Assembly (NCBI GenBank): GCA_015068725.1
Contig: SVKA01000013.1
Coordinates: forward strand, 1 to 46,554
Direction: 5' to 3'
Source: Oscillospiraceae bacterium
GTDB taxonomy: Bacteria > Bacillota > Clostridia > UBA1381 > UMGS1253
DNA: 46,554 bases
Below the pieces are notes generated by a model. That model was not told the DNA's origin and ran no database searches. It saw nothing but the letters and a program-made list of their open reading frames with translations. Positions 32,609-44,706 of the stretch are shown piece after piece. A program made the position numbers and the translations under genes. How positions within the stretch are numbered: the first letter of the stretch is position 1; each line of letters starts with the position of its first letter.

Positions 32609-34156
32609 TTATTTATCAAGTGGCTTCATTGTTGGGAATAACAATACATCACGGATTGCAGCCGAGTCAGTAAGAAGCATACACATACGGTCAATACCAA
32701 AGCCGATACCGCCCGTCGGAGGCATACCGATTTCGAGTGCGTTCATAAAGTCTTCATCGGTGGTGTTCGCCTCTTCATCGCCCTGAGCAAGCTGCTCCTC
32801 CTGAGCCTTAAAGCGCTCTCTCTGGTCAATCGGGTCATTAAGCTCCGAGTATGCGTTTGCCATTTCCCATCCGTTCATAAAGAACTCGAAACGCTCAACG
32901 TATTCAGGGTTTTCGGGCTTTTTCTTTGTAAGAGGAGATATTTCAATCGGATGGTCCATAACAAATGTAGGCTGAATTAGATGTTCTTCAACAAATTCTT
33001 CAAAGAAGAGATTTAAAATATCACCCTTTTTGTGTCTTTCTTCATATTCCACATGGTGCTCATCTGCAACCTTGCGGGCCTCTTCAAGAGTGGTAATTTT
33101 TTCAAAGTCCACGCCCGAGTATTTTTTAACAGCATCAAGCATTGTGATGCGTTCAAACGGCTTGCCTAAATCCATTTCAATTCCGTTATATACAATTTTT
33201 GTAGTGCCGAGAACCTCGTTGGCAACGTGGCGGTAAAGGTTTTCGGTCAAATCCATCATACCATGATAGTCGGTGTATGCCTGATAAAGCTCCATCAAAG
33301 TAAACTCGGGGTTATGACGTGTGTCAAGACCTTCGTTTCTGAAAACTCTGCCGATTTCATAAACCTTATCAAAGCCGCCTACGATAAGACGTTTTAAATA
33401 AAGCTCAAGTGAAATACGAAGTTTAAAATCTTCGTCCAAAGCGTTAAAATGTGTTTCAAACGGACGTGCAGCAGCACCGCCTGCGTTTGTTACAAGCATA
33501 GGAGTTTCAACCTCCAAAAAGCCGTCAGCGTCAAGGAATTTGCGTATTGTAGAGATAATCTTTGAGCGCTTGATGAAGGTGTCCTTAACATCTCTGTTCA
33601 TTATCAAATCAACATAGCGCTGACGATAACGCAAATCGGTATTTGTCATACCGTGGAATTTTTCGGGTAGAATCTGAAGAGATTTTGACAAAAGCGTAAT
33701 TTTGTCAGCTCTTACCGAGATTTCGCCTGTCTGAGTTGTGAAAACCTCGCCGTCTGCGCCGATTATATCACCGATATCGAGTTTTTTAAAGCGGTTGTAT
33801 TCTTCTTCGCCAAGGATATCCTTTTTAACGAAAAGCTGAATATCGCCTTCCATATCTGCGATGTGAACAAATCCAACCTTGCCCATACCTCTTTTGGACA
33901 TAATTCTGCCTGCAACAGTTACTTTTTGCCCGTCAAGAGCCGAAATTTTTGCCTCTATTGTTTCAGTTTCCTCGCTGCCTCTTTTTGCGATTTCGCGCAT
34001 TTCGGTTGTGTAATTATCTTTTATTTGTGATGATACGTGTGTTCTGTCAAATTTTGTAATTATAAACGGATCCTGCCCTGCATTTTGAAGTTCGGTAAGC
34101 TTGTCGCGTCTTATTTGCAAAAGCTCCGATAATTGCTGTATATCATTTTCAGCCAT
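32609..34156 (-). CDS. lysS: Lysyl-tRNA synthetase, class II
   Basis: A 515-aa enzyme charging tRNA-Lys. The N-terminal OB fold ([32 protein letters not shown]) precedes the class II core: motif 2 [22 protein letters not shown] and motif 3 [16 protein letters not shown]. The start at 34156 follows GGGAGGAAAC. A SigA promoter lies directly upstream. No T-box is visible in the ~30-base leader. Confidence 0.97.
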   Translation of the reverse strand: MAENDIQQLSELLQIRRDKLTELQNAGQDPFIITKFDRTHVSSQIKDNYTTEMREIAKRGSEETETIEAKISALDGQKVTVAGRIMSKRGMGKVGFVHIADMEGDIQLFVKKDILGEEEYNRFKKLDIGDIIGADGEVFTTQTGEISVRADKITLLSKSLQILPEKFHGMTNTDLRYRQRYVDLIMNRDVKDTFIKRSKIISTIRKFLDADGFLEVETPMLVTNAGGAAARPFETHFNALDEDFKLRISLELYLKRLIVGGFDKVYEIGRVFRNEGLDTRHNPEFTLMELYQAYTDYHGMMDLTENLYRHVANEVLGTTKIVYNGIEMDLGKPFERITMLDAVKKYSGVDFEKITTLEEARKVADEHHVEYEERHKKGDILNLFFEEFVEEHLIQPTFVMDHPIEISPLTKKKPENPEYVERFEFFMNGWEMANAYSELNDPIDQRERFKAQEEQLAQGDEEANTTDEDFMNALEIGMPPTGGIGFGIDRMCMLLTDSAAIRDVLLFPTMKPLDK

Positions 34157-34196
34157 AATTAGTTTCCTCCCATAATACAATAAATACTATTATCAC

Positions 34197-34225
34197 ATTA
34201 TACACCAAAAAACTTCTCAATACAA
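34197..34225 (-). promoter_or_regulatory. Promoter of lysS-tmk
   Basis: On the minus strand, TTGTAT (34220-34225), 17 bp, perfect TATAAT (34197-34202). Confidence 0.7.
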
Positions 34226-34357
34226 TATTTTTTTGACAAAAACTGCTTTTTCTTCTTAAAAATTATAATATACGCACGTTTTACGCTCTTGAAAGTATGC
34301 AAATTATGTGGTATCATTATGGTAATTATAAATGAAAGGCAGAGAAACCTTAAAAGT

Positions 34358-36217
34358 ATGTATAATTTTGATGCACAATATGACGTAATAGTAATAGGTG
34401 GCGGTCATGCAGGCTGCGAGGCGGCATTTGCACCTGCAAGGCTCGGCAAAAAAACACTTATGTGTGCCACAAACCTTGATGCAATAGCAAATCTTCCGTG
34501 CAATCCATGTATAGGAGGTACAGCAAAAGGACACCTTGTACGCGAAATTGATGCGCTTGGCGGAGAAATGGGTAAGGTAGCCGACAAAACATTTATACAG
34601 TCAAAAATATTAAACCGCGCAAAAGGGCCTGCGGTTCATTCGCTGCGCGCGCAAATTGACAGACGTGCGTATCAGATAGAGATGAAGCACCGCCTTGAAC
34701 TTCAGGAAAATCTTGATGTATTGCAGGCAGAGGTCGTTGACATACTTACCGACAATGACGCAGTTTGCGGTGTTGTAACTGCGACAGGTGCACGTTTTGG
34801 TGCAAAATGCGTTATTGTTGCAACGGGCACATTCCTCGGCGGCAAAATATTAATAGGTGAGTACGCTCGTGAGTCAGGTCCTGACGGAATGTTTGCCGCA
34901 ACCGAGCTTTCAAAATCGCTTGAGCGTCTTGGTATAGAAATTTTGCGTTTTAAAACGGGCACACCTGCAAGAGTTTTAAAAAGCAGCGTCGATTTTTCAG
35001 TTATGGAAGAAGAGCTTGGCGATGATGAGATAACGCCGTTTTCGTTTGAAACAGAGGGTGAACTTGAAAACAAAGTGTCATGTCATCTTACATATACAAA
35101 TGAAAAAACGCACGAAATTATACGCGACAACCTTCACCGCGCGCCGATGTATTCGGGAGCGATAACGGGTGTTGGGCCGAGATATTGTCCGTCGATAGAA
35201 ACAAAAATAGTGCGCTTTGCCGACAAGCCGCGCCATCAGGTCTTTATCGAGCCGATGGGAATAGATACGGAGGAAATGTATGTGCAGGGAATGTCGACGA
35301 GTCTTCCCGAGGATGTTCAGCTAAAGATGCTTCGGAGCATAAAAGGACTTGAAAACGCAAAGATTATGCGAAGCGCGTACGCAATTGAGTATGACTGCAT
35401 AAATACGCTACAGCTAAAACCTTCGCTTGAGTTTAAGGCTATATCGGGACTTTTCGGAGCGGGACAGTTTAATGGCACAAGCGGCTATGAAGAGGCGGCG
35501 GCGCAAGGTCTTATTGCGGGAATTAACGCCGCAAGAAAGCTTGACGGCAAAGAGGCGATTGTGCTAAAACGCTCGGAAGGCTATATCGGAACACTCATTG
35601 ACGACCTTGTTACAAAGGGCACAAATGAGCCGTACAGAATGATGACCTCGCGCTCGGAATACCGTCTTTTGCTGCGTCAGGATAATGCCGACGCACGTCT
35701 TACGCCGCTCGGACACGAAATAGGACTAATCAGCGATAAGCGATATGAAAAGTTTATAGAAAAGCAAAACGCAATAGAGGCAGAGGTTGAAAGGCTGTGG
35801 AGCATAAACGTTTCTCCTGTAGATGCAAATCCGCTTTTGGAAAAATATAGCTCGACACCGCTTAAAACGGGGACTAAGCTTGCAGAGCTTATACGCCGTC
35901 CCGAGCTTAGCTATGATATTTTAGAAAGCGTTGACAAAACGCGTGCGCCTCTTGCGAGAGAAGTGGTAGAGGAGGCAGAAATTCTTATAAAATATGAAGG
36001 GTATATACAAAAGCAGCTAAGCGCCGCAGAACAGATGAAAAAGCTTGACGGCAAAAAAATACCTGATGATATAAATTATGATGATGTATACGGACTTCGT
36101 GATGAGGCAAGAGAAAAGCTTAAAGAGGTTCGTCCCGAAACGCTCTCGCAGGCATCGCGTATTTCGGGAGTTTCACCCGCCGATATTACAGTTATGATGA
36201 TACATCTTGGAAAGTAA
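34358..36217 (+). CDS. mnmG: tRNA uridine-34 carboxymethylaminomethylation enzyme MnmG (GidA)
   Basis: An FAD enzyme that works with MnmE to modify the wobble uridine of tRNAs. The 619-aa protein has the typical length. The dinucleotide loop [14 protein letters not shown] lies at residues 10-23, followed by [25 protein letters not shown] and [19 protein letters not shown]. The C-terminal helical MnmE-binding domain ends in [16 protein letters not shown]. The start at 34358 is set by the family N-terminus; the ribosome site is weak (AGAGAAACC). mnmE is not in the window. Confidence 0.96.
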   Translation: MYNFDAQYDVIVIGGGHAGCEAAFAPARLGKKTLMCATNLDAIANLPCNPCIGGTAKGHLVREIDALGGEMGKVADKTFIQSKILNRAKGPAVHSLRAQIDRRAYQIEMKHRLELQENLDVLQAEVVDILTDNDAVCGVVTATGARFGAKCVIVATGTFLGGKILIGEYARESGPDGMFAATELSKSLERLGIEILRFKTGTPARVLKSSVDFSVMEEELGDDEITPFSFETEGELENKVSCHLTYTNEKTHEIIRDNLHRAPMYSGAITGVGPRYCPSIETKIVRFADKPRHQVFIEPMGIDTEEMYVQGMSTSLPEDVQLKMLRSIKGLENAKIMRSAYAIEYDCINTLQLKPSLEFKAISGLFGAGQFNGTSGYEEAAAQGLIAGINAARKLDGKEAIVLKRSEGYIGTLIDDLVTKGTNEPYRMMTSRSEYRLLLRQDNADARLTPLGHEIGLISDKRYEKFIEKQNAIEAEVERLWSINVSPVDANPLLEKYSSTPLKTGTKLAELIRRPELSYDILESVDKTRAPLAREVVEEAEILIKYEGYIQKQLSAAEQMKKLDGKKIPDDINYDDVYGLRDEAREKLKEVRPETLSQASRISGVSPADITVMMIHLGK

Positions 36218-36250
36218 AAATTGAATATAGACGAAGGGGGAAGTGCGAAA

Positions 36251-36590
36251 ATGAAAAAACTAATCTTAACAAACACAATTGTTGTCGTTATATTTATTCT
36301 TTTTGACTTGTTGCTGGACTATTTGGATAAATGGTCAGACACATATAGTCTTGGTGCAGAGATAGTTTTGGGATTAATGACACATCCTATATTTGCTTTT
36401 TTTCCTTTTTTCGACGTTGTTCTTAATGCTCTTTTCGGTCATTCAATGTATTACAAAGAAAGATATAAAACAACTTATTCCAAACGTAATCTTTGTTATA
36501 GTGATTGTGGGTTATATACTGATTTCTGATTCAAACAGTTTTTGGAACAGACTTGTAAATTATTGGATTAAATATCAACAATTTTTTTAG
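36251..36590 (+). pseudogene. Frameshifted small membrane protein
   Basis: One reading frame encodes MKKLILTNTIVVVIFILFDL... up to GHSMYYK. The continuation, KDIKQLIPNVIFVIVIVGYI... to YQQFF, is in the next frame. The switch falls in an A-rich stretch near 36455-36470. Joined, the frames give a ~112-aa protein with three hydrophobic helices. GAAGGGGGAAGTG precedes the ATG. It is either a real one-base deletion or a sequencing error. No family is recognised. Confidence 0.65.
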
Positions 36591-36606
36591 ATTTATTTTG
36601 ATATGA

Positions 36607-39507
<2,901 letters not shown>

Positions 39508-39515
39508 AATCAATA

Positions 39516-39545
39516 AGAGTTCATAATTGTTTTTTGAACTTTTGC
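39516..39545 (+). terminator. Weak terminator after the GH2 gene
   Basis: AAGAGTTCA / TGAACTTTT with a ~10-base loop, ending in a short T run. It begins 8 bp after the stop codon. Confidence 0.5.
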
Positions 39546-39582
39546 TAAAAAAGACTGGCATTCAGATTGTACAGTCATTATA
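39545..39582 (+). repeat. Promoter-like direct repeat, copy 1
   Basis: CTAAAAA then TGGCATTCAG...TACAGTC.TTATA. It matches copy 2 (40370-40406) at 24 of 29 core positions plus the CTAAAAA lead. It includes CTGGCA, 18 bp, TATATT, so it may be the promoter of the SGNH gene, placing the start ~50 bases before its ATG. Confidence 0.6.
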
Positions 39583-39645
39583 TTAAGATTGTTGAAAAAG
39601 CATTTGACTACAATAAAATTAATATTTCAATGGGAGGAAAGAAAA

Positions 39646-40305
39646 ATGATATTTGAAAATTATGACAGAATTGTTTTTGCCGGAGATTCAGTAACCGATA
39701 TGGGAAGTACAAATCCGGTGGGGGAAGGAGGGTTTGACAATGTGGGAAGAGGGTATGTTAGGGTGCTTGAAAGTATGTTTGCTACATACTATCCCGAAAT
39801 CTTTTTAAGAGTAACCAATTCTGGTATTTCAGGAAATACCAGCAGAGATTTGTTGGCAAGATTTGACAGGGATGTTGTACAATTAAATCCTGATTGGGTT
39901 TCAATTTGTATTGGTATAAATGATGTCTGGAGACAGTTTGATTCACCTGCTATTTTAGACAGACATGTTTTGCCTGAAGAATACGAGGAAAATCTCGAAG
40001 AAATGATTACGATGGTAAAAAATAAAGTAAAAGGTGTGTTTATATTATCTCCTTACATAATGGAACCAAATAAAGATGATATGATGCGCAAAAGAATGGA
40101 TGAATATGTTGCAATCAGCAAAAAACTTGCAGAAAAGCATAAATGTATTTTTATAGATTTTCAAAAGATGTATGAAGATTATTGTAAAATAAGATATTCG
40201 GGGTACATAGCTTGGGACAGAATTCATCCAAATCAAGTTGGAGCTACGTTGATGGCAAGAGAGTTTTTGAAATATTGCGATTTTGATTACAGCCATAGCG
40301 TATAA
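39646..40305 (+). CDS. SGNH/GDSL-family hydrolase, probable carbohydrate esterase
   Basis: A 219-aa cytoplasmic esterase. Block I is FAGDSVTD with nucleophile S15, block II is SGISGNTSRD (G63/N64), block III is IGINDVW (N92), and block V is DRIHPNQVG with D191 and H194. The layout matches acetyl-xylan or rhamnogalacturonan acetylesterase-like proteins, so sugar deacetylation is the likely reaction. The start at 39646 follows GGGAGGAAAG. It lies 138 bp after the GH2 gene and has its own promoter-like repeat. Confidence 0.9.
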   Translation: MIFENYDRIVFAGDSVTDMGSTNPVGEGGFDNVGRGYVRVLESMFATYYPEIFLRVTNSGISGNTSRDLLARFDRDVVQLNPDWVSICIGINDVWRQFDSPAILDRHVLPEEYEENLEEMITMVKNKVKGVFILSPYIMEPNKDDMMRKRMDEYVAISKKLAEKHKCIFIDFQKMYEDYCKIRYSGYIAWDRIHPNQVGATLMAREFLKYCDFDYSHSV

Positions 40306-40369
40306 ACAAATTTTCGCCGCAAACCTTACGACAAAACGGCTTGCATCTAAACCTTATGCCTCGTAATCA

Positions 40370-40406
40370 CTAAAAACATTGGCATCCAGAATATACAGTC
40401 TTTATA
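40370..40406 (+). repeat. Promoter-like direct repeat, copy 2 (orphan)
   Basis: This copy matches copy 1 at 39545 and contains TTGGCA (40379-40384), 18 bp, TATACA (40403-40408), a better SigA match than copy 1. No plus-strand gene follows: a bidirectional terminator starts immediately. It could be a leftover of a deleted gene or make a very short RNA. Confidence 0.55.
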
Positions 40407-40408
40407 CA

Positions 40409-40441
40409 AAAAAAGCGGAATGAAAATTCATTCCGCTTTTA
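40409..40441. terminator. Terminator of the SLH protein gene (bidirectional)
   Basis: The stem AAAAGCGGAATGA / TCATTCCGCTTTT with a short loop has A/T tracts on both sides and lies 19 bp past the SLH stop codon. Confidence 0.85.
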
Positions 40442-40459
40442 ATATTGCCCATTCGTATT

Positions 40460-42271
40460 TTAATCTTCAATCAATATGATTGTTGATGCCTCAAATGCGC
40501 CCATATTTACCTCGCCCGAAATCATAAGCATGTCGCCTTCCTCAAGTTTATCAATGCTGCTCCTCTTAGCCGAAACACTGCCGATAACCGAGGCATCTTC
40601 CTTTACAAATACCTGCTGCACAGAAACATTACCGCTCGAATCCGTAACATTTAAGTTTATAAAGCCGAGTGATGTGTTAACTACCGCAACTGTTCCTGTA
40701 ACAGTTTTTGGCTGTGAAACTGCATGAACATCAATCTGTGTAACGGTGTTGCTTTCGATGTTGATATCTACCGTGTAGTCTACGCGAAGGTCATAAAGTG
40801 AAGCTGCTGTTCCGTTAAGGAAAATTTTTGTATCGCGCACTATCGCATAAGAAGCAACCTGACCATCTGCACTAACCTTTATTGATGAGTTGTTTCTTCC
40901 AATTGTAATTTCTTCGATTGTGCCTGTTGTTGTGCTAAGCTGTGAGTATGCCACAATTGCTGTAATCGAGTCATATTCAAGCTCAAGCTCTATGATATCA
41001 CCGGGCAAAAGGCTTCTAAGATTTGAAGATTTTTTATTTTTTACAACAGAAACCTTGCTGTCAATATGATAGGTTTTGCCGTCATATTCAGGGTCCTGAT
41101 GTGCAATTCGAAGCTCTGTTATTGGGCTGAAAATTACCTCTTCAACGGTTGCGTCCGTTATTGTTTTTATTCTTGATTCGCCTTCGAGCGAGGTTACAAC
41201 CTCATTTTCAAGTGTTATATAAACTCTGTCATCCTTTGCAAAGTTCGACAAGGAAGCTGGTGCGCCGTTATATGTATACGAAACATTATCGCCGAGCTTA
41301 TACTCTTGCACCGAAGAGGCATCAAAGCCAAAGCCATAAGCCTCTATAAACTCGCCGCGTGCATCTGCAAACGAGCCTGTATATATTGCATCTATTGTCT
41401 GTGCTTCGCCTTCGATTGCATCGATTGCCCATACACCCTTGTTGGTTATGGTAACAATAGCTTCATCGCCGATGCCGAGGTCATCAAAATACGCATGCTC
41501 GCCATCAAGGTTTATTGTAGTTTCATCATTTATTGCATAAACCTTGCCGTTTAATACAAATGTTTTTGCCGAGTAGTCAATGCTTGAAATTGTACCGCCC
41601 GAGGTTGTCATATTCATAAAATCCATAACTCTTTTGAGCATAATTGCGACCTGGGCACGTGTAACGCTTGTGCTTGGCGAGAAGGTATTATCCTCCATAC
41701 CCTTCATTATGCCCTTTTTTGTTACAAAATCTATATATCCCTTTGACGGCGCGGGGATTGTATCTGCATCTGTGTAGTCAAACACATAGATTACAGTGTT
41801 TTCAACCTCCTTCTGACCGCCCATAATCTTTGTTATGAGAATTGCGGCCTCGTGGCGCTGCATGGGAAGATTTTTTCTTTCTTCGCTAAGATATGTGTCA
41901 ATCTCAGCCTCTGTAAATATTCCTCTGTATAGCATATAGCAAAGCTCTTTTGTTGCGTATGTATTATACTTGGCACAAACAGGGGCATAAAGCGCCTGTG
42001 CGGCCTCAACAGCATCTTTGTTAACATCGTCGTTTACGCCGATTGTTCTTGCAAATAATGTAAATGCTTCTTGATTTGTAATGCTGTTTGCAGGCTGATA
42101 TGTACCGTCCGAGTATCCTTTTACAATACCTTTTTCGGCAAGCTCAAGTACCGTATCGCGAGCCCAGTCCCAACGTGCGTCGACAAGGTCTGAAAAGCTT
42201 GCAGCAAAAACGCCTGTACACATCGTAAGCATCATAATACAAGCCAGTGAAAGTGCAATTAATTTTTTCAT
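40460..42271 (-). CDS. S-layer homology (SLH) domain surface protein
   Basis: A 603-aa exported protein. The signal peptide (KKLIALSLACIMMLTMCTGVFA) has cleavage likely after ~23 residues. Three SLH repeats occupy ~24-220 (SFSDLVDARWDWARDTVLELAEKGIVKGYSDGTYQP; a degenerate middle one; IDFVTKKGIMKGMEDNTFSPSTSVTRAQVAIML), which anchor to pyruvylated wall polymers. The remaining ~380 residues are beta-rich repeats of the type YAINDETTINLDG... that I cannot assign. GGGAGGATAAG precedes the ATG. It is transcribed alone. Confidence 0.9.
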   Translation of the reverse strand: MKKLIALSLACIMMLTMCTGVFAASFSDLVDARWDWARDTVLELAEKGIVKGYSDGTYQPANSITNQEAFTLFARTIGVNDDVNKDAVEAAQALYAPVCAKYNTYATKELCYMLYRGIFTEAEIDTYLSEERKNLPMQRHEAAILITKIMGGQKEVENTVIYVFDYTDADTIPAPSKGYIDFVTKKGIMKGMEDNTFSPSTSVTRAQVAIMLKRVMDFMNMTTSGGTISSIDYSAKTFVLNGKVYAINDETTINLDGEHAYFDDLGIGDEAIVTITNKGVWAIDAIEGEAQTIDAIYTGSFADARGEFIEAYGFGFDASSVQEYKLGDNVSYTYNGAPASLSNFAKDDRVYITLENEVVTSLEGESRIKTITDATVEEVIFSPITELRIAHQDPEYDGKTYHIDSKVSVVKNKKSSNLRSLLPGDIIELELEYDSITAIVAYSQLSTTTGTIEEITIGRNNSSIKVSADGQVASYAIVRDTKIFLNGTAASLYDLRVDYTVDINIESNTVTQIDVHAVSQPKTVTGTVAVVNTSLGFINLNVTDSSGNVSVQQVFVKEDASVIGSVSAKRSSIDKLEEGDMLMISGEVNMGAFEASTIILIED

Positions 42272-42338
42272 TTACTTATCCTCCCTTTATGTAAAAAATT
42301 TCAGTTTTTTACTGATATATAGTATACATCTTTATATC

Positions 42339-42366
42339 ATTATACCATATTTTCTGCCGATGTAAA
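42339..42366 (-). promoter_or_regulatory. Promoter of the SLH protein gene
   Basis: On the minus strand, TTTACA (42361-42366), 16 bp, perfect TATAAT (42339-42344). The leader includes a small hairpin TCAGT/ACTGA (42301-42315) followed by a T tract. Confidence 0.7.
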
Positions 42367-42485
42367 GTGGTTTTATATTAATATATAATTACAAATTATT
42401 ACAAAATGTCGACATTGGACACGCATTTAGGGAAAGGTGTATTCATATAATATTGTGTAAAGAAAATTTGGAGGCGACAATTTTT

Positions 42486-42776
42486 ATGAAAAAAAACGAT
42501 TCTATGGGCAAAGCCGATAAAATATTATCCTCGATAGATGCCGATACCCTGCAAAAGGGAATTGACAAATTAAAGGGGATGTCTGATGCCGAAAGCGAAA
42601 AGCTTAGAAAGCAGCTTGACAATATTGACAAGCAAAAGGTGCTTGATATGCTTGGTGGTTTAAGTCCGCAACAAATAAAGCAAAAGCTTTCAAATTTTGA
42701 TATAACAAAGCTTGATGCGCTTAAGGGTAATGGGGAAATTATGGATAAGCTCAAAAAAGACAAAAACAAGAGGTGA
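42486..42776 (+). CDS. Small charged helical protein of unknown function
   Basis: A 96-aa lysine- and aspartate-rich protein with no membrane segment (KADKILSSIDADTLQKGIDKLK, VLDMLGGLSPQQIKQKLSNF). It is predicted to be all helix. GGAGG lies 12 bases before the ATG, a little far. A candidate promoter is TTGGAC (42415), 17 bp, TGTATT (42438). It is the first of three small genes leading to spoIID, separated from the next by five bases. Confidence 0.75.
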   Translation: MKKNDSMGKADKILSSIDADTLQKGIDKLKGMSDAESEKLRKQLDNIDKQKVLDMLGGLSPQQIKQKLSNFDITKLDALKGNGEIMDKLKKDKNKR

Positions 42777-42781
42777 TATAA

Positions 42782-43165
42782 TTGTCAAAAGATATGGATA
42801 AGGCAATAGATGCCCTTAAAGAGATGCTTGACAGCCCGGATGGTGCAAAAACGATTGAATCACTTGTAAGTGCATTTATGTCGGGCGATTCAAAAAATAC
42901 GCCGCAAAATCCAAAGGATGATGACGAAGATGAAAATGATGCTCCCGTGCTTTCAGCTCTTTCAGATATACCTGTCGACAGTATTATGAAAATAGCAGGA
43001 GCATATAAAAGCCTTAACAAGACGAGCGACCCGCGCATAAATCTTTTAAAAGCAATAAAACCCTATGTCCGCTCTACAAGGAGTGAAAGCGTCGATACGG
43101 CGATAAAGCTTTTGGGCCTTTTGCGTCTTGCGCCGCTTTTGGGAGAATTAAAGGACGTGTTATAG
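42782..43165 (+). CDS. Small helical protein with acidic linker, unknown function
   Basis: A 127-aa protein. The N-terminal helix (KDMDKAIDALKEMLDS) is followed by an acidic stretch (DDDEDENDAP, residues ~46-55) and a C-terminal helical part (TAIKLLGLLRLAPLLGELK). The start is TTG at 42782 with AGAGGTGAT upstream. It is probably translated with the previous gene, five bases away. No family is recognised. Confidence 0.72.
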   Translation: MSKDMDKAIDALKEMLDSPDGAKTIESLVSAFMSGDSKNTPQNPKDDDEDENDAPVLSALSDIPVDSIMKIAGAYKSLNKTSDPRINLLKAIKPYVRSTRSESVDTAIKLLGLLRLAPLLGELKDVL

Positions 43166-43196
43166 GCAAAAAATACGATATACGGAGTTGGAAAGT

Positions 43197-43541
43197 ATGG
43201 CGAAAAGATATTATAAATACGATTCTATGGGAATGGCTGCTCCAAATGCAGGCGTTCCTATGCATGCGCAAAGAGTGAATGAGAGAAAGGCTGATGCGAC
43301 GGAGGAAATTATAAAACCTCGACCTCTTTTTGTGTCTGAGCAAGAAAAAGAAAAAAGCGAGACGTCTGTTTTATCTTTGCTTTTTAAAAATGGAAAGATT
43401 TTGGGGCGTTACGAAGCTGACGACATAATTATTTTGTGTATAATATTTTTGCTTTTGCAAGACAAGGAGGAACTTGACATTCCTCTTTTGCTGGCACTTG
43501 GTTACATTTTTTTGTCGGACAAGGACTTTTCTTTGTTTTGA
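43197..43541 (+). CDS. Small protein with hydrophobic C-terminus, unknown function
   Basis: A 114-aa protein with a basic, tyrosine-rich start (AKRYYKYDSMGMAAPN) and a C-terminal hydrophobic region split in two (IIILCIIFLLL and IPLLLALGYIFL) that could form a membrane hairpin. CGGAGTTGG precedes the ATG at 43197. It is the third of the small genes upstream of spoIID, so a sporulation link is an inference from position. Confidence 0.7.
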   Translation: MAKRYYKYDSMGMAAPNAGVPMHAQRVNERKADATEEIIKPRPLFVSEQEKEKSETSVLSLLFKNGKILGRYEADDIIILCIIFLLLQDKEELDIPLLLALGYIFLSDKDFSLF

Positions 43542-43587
43542 TTAAAGACGGCGCCGGTGCACAAAATATGCGGAAGGAGATAAAAAG

Positions 43588-44568
43588 ATGAAAAGGTTTT
43601 TGTTTATAAGTGCACTTTATATTTGTATAATTCTCTTTATACCTTATCTGATTGTGAGGCTTTCGCCTTCGTATAAAAAAAGCACCACTCAAACTGCAAA
43701 CGAGCCGATAGAAAAAATCACGACGTGTATTTCTTCCACGGGAGAGGTGCGTGAAATTGATTTTTGTGAATATTTAAAAGGAGTTGTCAGTGCAGAAATG
43801 CCCGCAAGCTTTCATGAGGAGGCGCTTAAAGCACAGGCAATTGCTGCAAGAAGTTATATTCTTGCGCGTATGCAGGGATATATGCGTGACGGTACGCCAG
43901 ACGAGCATAATGGCGCGATGACGTGCGATGATCCGGCACACTGCAAGGCGTGGACGCCCACAGAAAAGCTTAAGGAGCAGTGGGGCGACAGCTTTGATTT
44001 TTACTGGGACAAGATTTCGTCGTGCACAGAGCAGACAAAAGGCATAGTAATGACGTATGACGGAGCTTTGGTAAATGCAGTTTTTCACTCGACAAGCAGC
44101 GGCTTTACAGAAAATGCAAAAGATGTGTGGGGCGGCGATATACCGTATCTTGTGAGTGTAAAGAGTGAGGGGGACTCTCTTTCGCCCAAATATAATGACT
44201 CCGTTACACTTTCTGTTGATGAGTATAAAAATAAAATCGTACAAAATTTTCCCGATGCAAGCTTTGATAGGCGCACTCTTATAGAAACCATAAACAGAAG
44301 CGAGGCAGGCGGAATAACAACGATTGTTACGGGTGGCGTGAGCATAAAGGCCACGCAGTTTAGAAATATATTTTCGCTTCGTTCGACAAATATAGAGTTT
44401 TCGTATGATGAAAACTCTATCACAATGACCACAAAAGGAAACGGTCATGGTGTGGGTATGAGCCAGTATGGTGCCAATTATCTTGCAAGTACGGGCGTAA
44501 AATGCGAGGATATTTTAAAGACGTATTATACGGGTGTCGAGGTTGAGGTATTTAAAGGAAAATTGTAA
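43588..44568 (+). CDS. spoIID: Stage II sporulation protein D (SpoIID), lytic transglycosylase
   Basis: Degrades peptidoglycan during engulfment with SpoIIM and SpoIIP. The 326-aa protein has an N-terminal membrane helix (residues 4-25) and an extracytoplasmic SpoIID/LytB domain. Catalytic-region EMPASFHEEALKAQAIAARSY is present, as are FHSTSSGFTENA and the C-terminal GNGHGVGMSQYGANYLA. GGAAGGAGAT precedes the ATG. The copies normally found near spoIIIA or the F1F0 genes have other neighbours, so it may be a second, SpoIID-like paralogue. Confidence 0.9.
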   Translation: MKRFLFISALYICIILFIPYLIVRLSPSYKKSTTQTANEPIEKITTCISSTGEVREIDFCEYLKGVVSAEMPASFHEEALKAQAIAARSYILARMQGYMRDGTPDEHNGAMTCDDPAHCKAWTPTEKLKEQWGDSFDFYWDKISSCTEQTKGIVMTYDGALVNAVFHSTSSGFTENAKDVWGGDIPYLVSVKSEGDSLSPKYNDSVTLSVDEYKNKIVQNFPDASFDRRTLIETINRSEAGGITTIVTGGVSIKATQFRNIFSLRSTNIEFSYDENSITMTTKGNGHGVGMSQYGANYLASTGVKCEDILKTYYTGVEVEVFKGKL

Positions 44569-44642
44569 AAATTTTTTGAAAACTCCAAATATGTCCATAT
44601 TGTGAACATTGTAAACAAGCTTTGGGGGATTTGAAATTGTGC

Positions 44643-44671
44643 TGGACTTTTTTTAAAAGGTATAGTATAAT
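44643..44671 (+). promoter_or_regulatory. Promoter of the membrane protein-sigma factor operon
   Basis: TGGACT (44643-44648), 17 bp, perfect TATAAT (44666-44671), ~35 bp before the ATG. Confidence 0.65.
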
Positions 44672-44706
44672 GATGTCATTAAAAAACAGCTTTTTAAGGA
44701 AAGGTT

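Noticed and set aside
34157-34196. T-box riboswitch for lysS
   Set aside because: The leader between the mapped-by-eye promoter and the start is only ~30 bases, too short for a T-box.
43774-44448. 224-codon minus-strand open frame inside spoIID
   Set aside because: It is antisense to a clear SpoIID domain, with cysteine- and arginine-rich composition typical of shadow frames and no ribosome site.
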